NCBI GenBank assembly: GCA_011051855.1
Contig: DRKG01000312.1
Location: 1 to 5,524 of the forward strand
Reading direction: 5' to 3'
Length of the DNA stretch: 5,524 nt
Source of the DNA: a bacterium
GTDB lineage: Bacteria > Planctomycetota > UBA1135 > UBA2386
Numbering within the stretch: position 1 is the first letter of the stretch; each line of letters starts with the position of its first letter. Below, piece by piece: positions 1 to 5,524 of the stretch. The notes under the pieces were generated by a model that was given only the letters and a program-made list of their open reading frames with translations, had not been told where the DNA came from and ran no database searches. A program made the translations under genes and the position numbers.

Positions 1-2441
<2,441 letters not shown>

Positions 2442-2460
2442 GACGACCGCGCAGCATAGC

Positions 2461-2516
2461 GCGCGATCGCCGCGTTCCCACGTCCCCGGGGAGCTTGTCG
2501 GCAATGCGCGATCGCG
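2461..2516. repeat. Palindrome cluster in the gap upstream of metH
   Basis: The 75-base gap between the repeat-protein stop and the chosen metH start contains three perfect palindromes: gcgatcgc at 2463-2470, tccccgggga at 2483-2492 and cgcgatcgcg at 2507-2516. The 10-mer gcgcgatcgc occurs twice in direct orientation (2461-2470 and 2506-2515). Because their core is self-complementary, the two outer copies could pair as an 8-base stem around a loop holding the central palindrome. Centres are 21 and 24 bases apart. This could be a protein-binding site, an RNA hairpin affecting metH translation, or chance in GC-rich DNA. No U-tract follows, so it does not look like an intrinsic terminator. Confidence 0.5.
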
Positions 2517-4481
2517 TCAACGCCGCGGCAGGACGACGCGCACGGAACGCGGAGCGCCATCGATGGCGATATGCACGATCGCGCTCTTGCGACCCGGCGA
2601 ACTGACGAAGCAGCGCAGCGGTCCGTGCGGCAGGCCTTCGATCGGGGTCCGGTCGCGCACGTCGAGATCGACATCGCCGATCACCACCGTCGCCGGCAGC
2701 CGCCCGCCCGCTTCGTCGACGACGTCGAGCAGCAACTGCCCGTCTGGCACGCGCACCTGCCACGGGCCGGAACCTTCGAGTTGCACGCGGAACGGCACCG
2801 CAGCATCGCCGGCGCGCACGACGACGACGTCGCCCGCGCTGAGATCCGGACCGAGCCAGGCCCCGTCGGCGCGCAGCGGAAACCACCTGGGCGAACCGAC
2901 GCGCTGCCAACCCGCGCGCACCATGCCCGCTGCGAGCCCTTCACGCGGCCGGCCGTCGGCGTCGAGCACGCGCAGTTGCGGCTCGCTGCTGAGCACCACG
3001 TCGCCGAGATCGAAATCGTCTTCGCCGGGTGCCGGCACCGACATCCACATGAGCCTCGGCAACAGGTCCTCGCGTTCGCTCGCGGTGATTGCCAGCAGTT
3101 GGCGACCTTCCTCCAACGCCGCGAGGTCGAACCGGCCGTCCGGAGACGGCACGCCAACGCCCGGATCATCGCCCGGTTGGCCGCACCAGCGCTGCCGCCA
3201 ACGCACGCACACGGCGACTGGCCGCCCGCGGTCGTCGACGGCGTGCCCGCGCACCCGCGCCGCCGGCGTCCAGCGCAGCTCGAGCGGCAGGGCCTGCTCG
3301 TCCACGCCCGCAAAGACGAGGTCGCGACGACAGGCGATACCGCCGACCTCGGCACTCATGTGGACCACGAACGGCCCGGATGCGGGCACCGTGATGCGAT
3401 CGCGCGCAGCGAGATCGTGCTCGCGCTGATGGCCGGGGAACTCGGTGGCCAGCCGCAGGCCGGCGGGGGCCGCGACGCAACGCACCGCGATCGTGCGCAC
3501 CGCGACCGGCGTGCGCGGTTCGTCGGTAGCGCTCTCGGCGGATCCCTCCAGCGGTTCACCTTCCGCCGGATCGCCGTCGGCGCGAACGGGCAGCCGCAGC
3601 GTCACCGGATGGCGCGGGTAGTCGGGAAAGTAGACCTCGCGGCCGTTCGCCAGCCGCGCCTGGCAGACCATGCCGCGCCCGACCGCGCCGAGCACGGTGA
3701 AGGTGCCGTCCACGGCCGTCTTCGCCCACGGCCCGCGGTGCACGTCCCCGCCGCCGACGAAGACGCCGGCAACCGGTCGGCCACGGGCGTCGACCACCTT
3801 GCCGGTCAGCGGCTCCGAGAACCCGCAGCGCAGCTCGCGCGGCCCGTCGCCCGGATACCAGTCCACGCTGTCGTAGCCGAGGGAGAGGCCGGGATGCTGC
3901 ACGTAGAGGTCGCGGATGTGGTTCCACGGGTCGACGCCGCGCAGCACCGCGATGCCGCGGGCATCGGCGACCGCGTGAACCAGGTCCGGGGTGTGGCCGC
4001 AGCCGCCGCAGAAACCGACCCGTGCCCCCGGTGCCGGCCGTCCCCGCCAGTCGGTGATGCGCACCGGCAGATCGAAGGCGCGCCCGACGCGCCAGATGGC
4101 ACTGGCGTCGCTGCCGCGCGTCGACACGCCGTAATCGGGGTGGCGCAGCACCTGGATGTGCCAACGGCCCTGGATGTCGTGCACCGGCGCGCGCAGCCAC
4201 CCGTCCCCGTCAGTGGTCACCTTGCGCGTGAACCAGAACTCGCCGGCGATCGGGGCCTCGCGCTCGCGCACCAGCAAGACTTCCGCGCCGGCGATCGGCG
4301 CACCGGTCAGATCGTCGACGACGCGCGACACGATCCAGGTCTCGTGGGGGCGTTCGAGCGCGCCGGGGAACAGCTCGTCCACGACTTCGACCTGCTGCTG
4401 CGCCGGCGCGGCGGCCGCACACGCAGCAAGGATCGGGAGAATGGGGAGGATGCGGATGACGCGCAGAGGGGACACGGCCAT
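2517..4481 (-). CDS. Exported carboxypeptidase-regulatory-like repeat protein, probable lipoprotein, function unknown
   Basis: This 654-residue protein is complete. The N-terminus has an Arg-containing start, a hydrophobic stretch (I9-A25) and a lipobox-like LAAC ending at Cys21; a signal peptidase I site after APA (residue 27) is also possible. The mature part is rich in beta-strand sequence and repeats a pattern of the type x-V-x-D-x-x-G-R-P-x-x-G-x-x-V: about residues 50-70 (VVDDLTGAPIAGAEVLLV), 138-156 (ITDWRGRPAPGARV), 225-242 (KVVDARGRPVAGVFV), 407-425 (HAVDDRGRPVAVCV), 501-515 (RVLDADGRPREGL) and 583-600 (DVVDEAGGRLPATVV). This is the signature of CarboxypepD_reg-like or Cna-B-like sandwich domains. 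A linker rich in Pro, Glu, Asp and Ala sits at about 297-327. Nine cysteines besides Cys21 include a C-x-x-C pair at 158/161. I see no catalytic motif, C-terminal membrane anchor or LPXTG signal. ATG 4481 is chosen because it begins the signal peptide; GTG 4475 is a close alternative. It follows the exporter gene by 48 bases and precedes metH. A structural or binding role outside the cytoplasm is inference only. Confidence 0.85.
   Translation of the reverse strand: MAVSPLRVIRILPILPILAACAAAAPAQQQVEVVDELFPGALERPHETWIVSRVVDDLTGAPIAGAEVLLVREREAPIAGEFWFTRKVTTDGDGWLRAPVHDIQGRWHIQVLRHPDYGVSTRGSDASAIWRVGRAFDLPVRITDWRGRPAPGARVGFCGGCGHTPDLVHAVADARGIAVLRGVDPWNHIRDLYVQHPGLSLGYDSVDWYPGDGPRELRCGFSEPLTGKVVDARGRPVAGVFVGGGDVHRGPWAKTAVDGTFTVLGAVGRGMVCQARLANGREVYFPDYPRHPVTLRLPVRADGDPAEGEPLEGSAESATDEPRTPVAVRTIAVRCVAAPAGLRLATEFPGHQREHDLAARDRITVPASGPFVVHMSAEVGGIACRRDLVFAGVDEQALPLELRWTPAARVRGHAVDDRGRPVAVCVRWRQRWCGQPGDDPGVGVPSPDGRFDLAALEEGRQLLAITASEREDLLPRLMWMSVPAPGEDDFDLGDVVLSSEPQLRVLDADGRPREGLAAGMVRAGWQRVGSPRWFPLRADGAWLGPDLSAGDVVVVRAGDAAVPFRVQLEGSGPWQVRVPDGQLLLDVVDEAGGRLPATVVIGDVDLDVRDRTPIEGLPHGPLRCFVSSPGRKSAIVHIAIDGAPRSVRVVLPRR
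4419..4481 (-). other. Signal peptide with lipobox-like LAAC (residues 1-21 of the repeat protein)
   Basis: Residues 1-10 carry two arginines (R7, R10). They are followed by a hydrophobic core of Ile, Leu and Pro, and by L18-A19-A20-C21, which fits the bacterial lipobox consensus with Cys21 as the lipidated residue. The stretch then runs AAAAPAQQQ, where cleavage after APA would fit signal peptidase I instead. Export is well supported; lipidation versus plain secretion is undecided. The core is broken by prolines at 13 and 16, which is slightly unusual. Confidence 0.65.
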
Positions 4482-4503
4482 GGGACAGCGCCCGAACGTG
4501 CAA

Positions 4504-4539
4504 GCGCCGTGCCTCAGTCGCGCCGTGTTTCAGTCGCGC
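4504..4539. repeat. 16-base imperfect tandem duplication across the exporter stop codon
   Basis: On the plus strand 4508-4523 (cgtgcctcagtcgcgc) and 4524-4539 (cgtgtttcagtcgcgc) match at 14 of 16 bases and are directly adjacent. The four bases at 4504-4507 (gcgc) continue the phase to the left. The right copy holds the last codons and TGA stop of the exporter; the left copy repeats the TGA outside the reading frame, inside the 48-base gap before the repeat-protein gene. Replication slippage is the simplest origin. No stable hairpin or U-tract is seen here, so I do not call a terminator. Confidence 0.75.
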
Positions 4540-5524
4540 TGGGCCGGCTCGACCGCGAGCGGCGGCGGCAGCACGGCGCCGGCGAACAGCAGGCCGGCCA
4601 CGATCGAACCGCCGACCAGCAGCATGCGGATCACGAATGGCGCGCTCGAGTCGAGGTCGCCCGACAGGGCCGTCGTCAGGCCGGAGAAGCCGAGCGAGCC
4701 CGGCACCAGCAGCAGCAGGCCGGGCGTTCGCACGATCGCCGACGGCTGCCGCCAGAAACGCGCGTAGAGGTTCGCCAGCGCGCCGACCGCCATCGCGCCG
4801 ACGACCGCCCCGAGGTCGTCGCCGAGCAGGGCCGCGCCGGTGCGCGCCCCGCCGAAGCCGGCGAGCACCGCGAACAACACCCACGGCGCCTGCCGCGGCG
4901 TTCCTCGCAGTAGCAGCACGAACGCCACCCAGTTCGCCGCCAGCGCGAGCGTCAGCGCCAACGTCCCGAGCGCTGCCGGCGGCGGCGGCGCAACTTCGCC
5001 GAACAGTTGCGCGGCCGTGCGGTCGCCGATGCCGACCCCGATCGCCATGGTCACGAACACCGCCAGCGCCCCCATCAGCCGCGCGCTGCCGGCCGCGAGG
5101 TGCCGCATCGCCAGCTCCGCCAGCGCGGTCGTGAACGACAACCCCGGCAGCAGCACGATGATCGCCGCGAGCGTCGTCACCGGCACGTTGAGCGGCCACA
5201 CGGTCGCCACCGCGCGCACGAAGAACGCCACCACCGCGCAGGTCAACGCCGCCTGCACGTCGCCGAGACTCGGCCGCCGCCGCGCCAGCAGAGCCACCCA
5301 CGCCGCGAGCACTCCCGCGACCGCCGCCACCCAAACCTCGGTGACGCCGCCCCCGAGCAACGCCGCCGCCCCCCCGCCGACCAGCGCCTGGCCCGCGACG
5401 TCGGCAAGCGCCGCCCCCCCGCCCTCCGCCAGCACCGCGCGCACCTGCCGCAGTCCCTCCTCGGGCGACACCTCCCCCGCCACCACCCGATCGCGAATCG
5501 CATACAGAGCCGCCAACCGCCCCA
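4530..5524 (-). CDS. Threonine/serine exporter (ThrE) family membrane protein, 5' end beyond the window
   Basis: ThrE-family permeases export threonine, serine and in some members other small metabolites across the inner membrane. About 331 codons are visible, in frame from the window edge to the TGA at 4530-4532. Numbering from the TTG at 5516, a short soluble helical piece (1-30) with the family-typical VVAGEVSPEEGLRQV leads into about ten hydrophobic segments: near 35-56, 59-77, 86-105, 110-124, 143-163, 181-204, 210-222, 226-250, 262-276 and 293-316. Two family hallmarks are present: LLPGLSFTTALAEL (122-135) at the end of the first (ThrE/DUF1212) half, and LLVPGSLGFSGL (269-280) in the second (ThrE_2) half. 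The protein is therefore the fused form; some bacteria encode the halves separately. The frame stays open to base 5524 and full-length members carry roughly 80-100 more N-terminal residues, so TTG 5516 is probably not the real start. The protein ends shortly after the last helix with AVEPAQRD. Family assignment is firm; the true substrate cannot be read from sequence. Confidence 0.9.
   Translation of the reverse strand, partial: GRLAALYAIRDRVVAGEVSPEEGLRQVRAVLAEGGGAALADVAGQALVGGGAAALLGGGVTEVWVAAVAGVLAAWVALLARRRPSLGDVQAALTCAVVAFFVRAVATVWPLNVPVTTLAAIIVLLPGLSFTTALAELAMRHLAAGSARLMGALAVFVTMAIGVGIGDRTAAQLFGEVAPPPPAALGTLALTLALAANWVAFVLLLRGTPRQAPWVLFAVLAGFGGARTGAALLGDDLGAVVGAMAVGALANLYARFWRQPSAIVRTPGLLLLVPGSLGFSGLTTALSGDLDSSAPFVIRMLLVGGSIVAGLLFAGAVLPPPLAVEPAQRD

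Noticed and set aside
2463..2515. GCGATCGC as evidence for a cyanobacterial host (HIP1 element)
   Set aside because: Only three copies are seen in 5.5 kb and all can arise from GC-rich sequence; nothing else in the window points to cyanobacteria.
2455..2518. A sigma-70-like promoter before metH (ttgacg on the minus strand at 2518-2513)
   Set aside because: At 17 bases from ttgacg there is no acceptable -10 box, and the only tatgct-like hexamer is too far away and lacks a -35 partner.
2442..2519. Stop-codon readthrough joining the repeat protein to MetH
   Set aside because: The two genes share a frame with only one TGA (followed by C) between them and no other stop in the gap. A fusion of an exported protein to a cytosolic B12 enzyme makes no biological sense, and shared frame occurs by chance one time in three.
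3999..4010. Cytochrome c heme-binding motif in the repeat protein
   Set aside because: The sequence is C-G-G-C-G-H, with a Gly between the second Cys and the His, so the CxxCH requirement is not met.
4482..4529. Intrinsic terminator between the exporter and the repeat protein
   Set aside because: The gap is a direct repeat rather than an inverted repeat and has no T-tract after any stem on the minus strand.
2571..4913. A 780-codon open frame on the plus strand opposite the repeat protein and part of the exporter
   Set aside because: It is low in hydrophobic and domain-like patterns, rich in Arg, His, Ala and Gln, and crosses two genes on the other strand that have signal peptide, repeat or transporter motifs. 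It is best explained by GC-rich codon bias.
4210..5334. A 374-codon minus-strand frame overlapping the exporter and the start of the repeat protein
   Set aside because: It is an Arg/Gly/Ala-rich out-of-frame translation spanning two well-supported genes, with no membrane segments or motifs of its own.

Overview
The window reads as ordinary chromosomal DNA from a GC-rich bacterium (by eye around 70% GC, with strong G/C preference at third codon positions). All three genes lie on the minus strand and are read from the right edge to the left: a ThrE-type amino-acid exporter cut at its 5' end (4530-5524), a secreted or lipid-anchored protein built of carboxypeptidase-regulatory-like beta-sandwich repeats (2517-4481), and cobalamin-dependent methionine synthase metH cut at its 3' end (1-2441). 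The gaps are 48 and 75 bases, so coding density is high and no stretch over 300 bases lacks a gene.

Taxonomy is an inference. High GC, no visible Shine-Dalgarno sequences at the starts, and a large exported protein of CarboxypepD_reg-like repeats would suit a planctomycete of the high-GC type. Myxococcota or Acidobacteriota remain possible. The MetH sequence resembles the actinobacterial/cyanobacterial subtype more than the E. coli subtype, but that subtype is spread over many phyla, so it does not fix the host.

The close spacing and common direction would allow one transcript, but the three products share no obvious pathway. MetH makes methionine from homocysteine in the cytosol. ThrE-family proteins export threonine, serine or related small molecules across the inner membrane. 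The middle protein probably acts outside the cytoplasm in an unknown role. A link through aspartate-family amino acids (threonine and methionine) can be imagined but is not supported by the sequence.

The points worth a second look are small. metH has no in-frame ATG before its first conserved motif, so a TTG start is likely. The short gap before metH carries three perfect palindromes, two of them containing GCGATCGC. A 16-base tandem duplication spans the exporter stop codon. The middle protein is a large repeat protein whose family I cannot name. I found no tRNA, rRNA, CRISPR array, insertion sequence or convincing new multi-gene system. The very long plus-strand open frames are antisense shadows.
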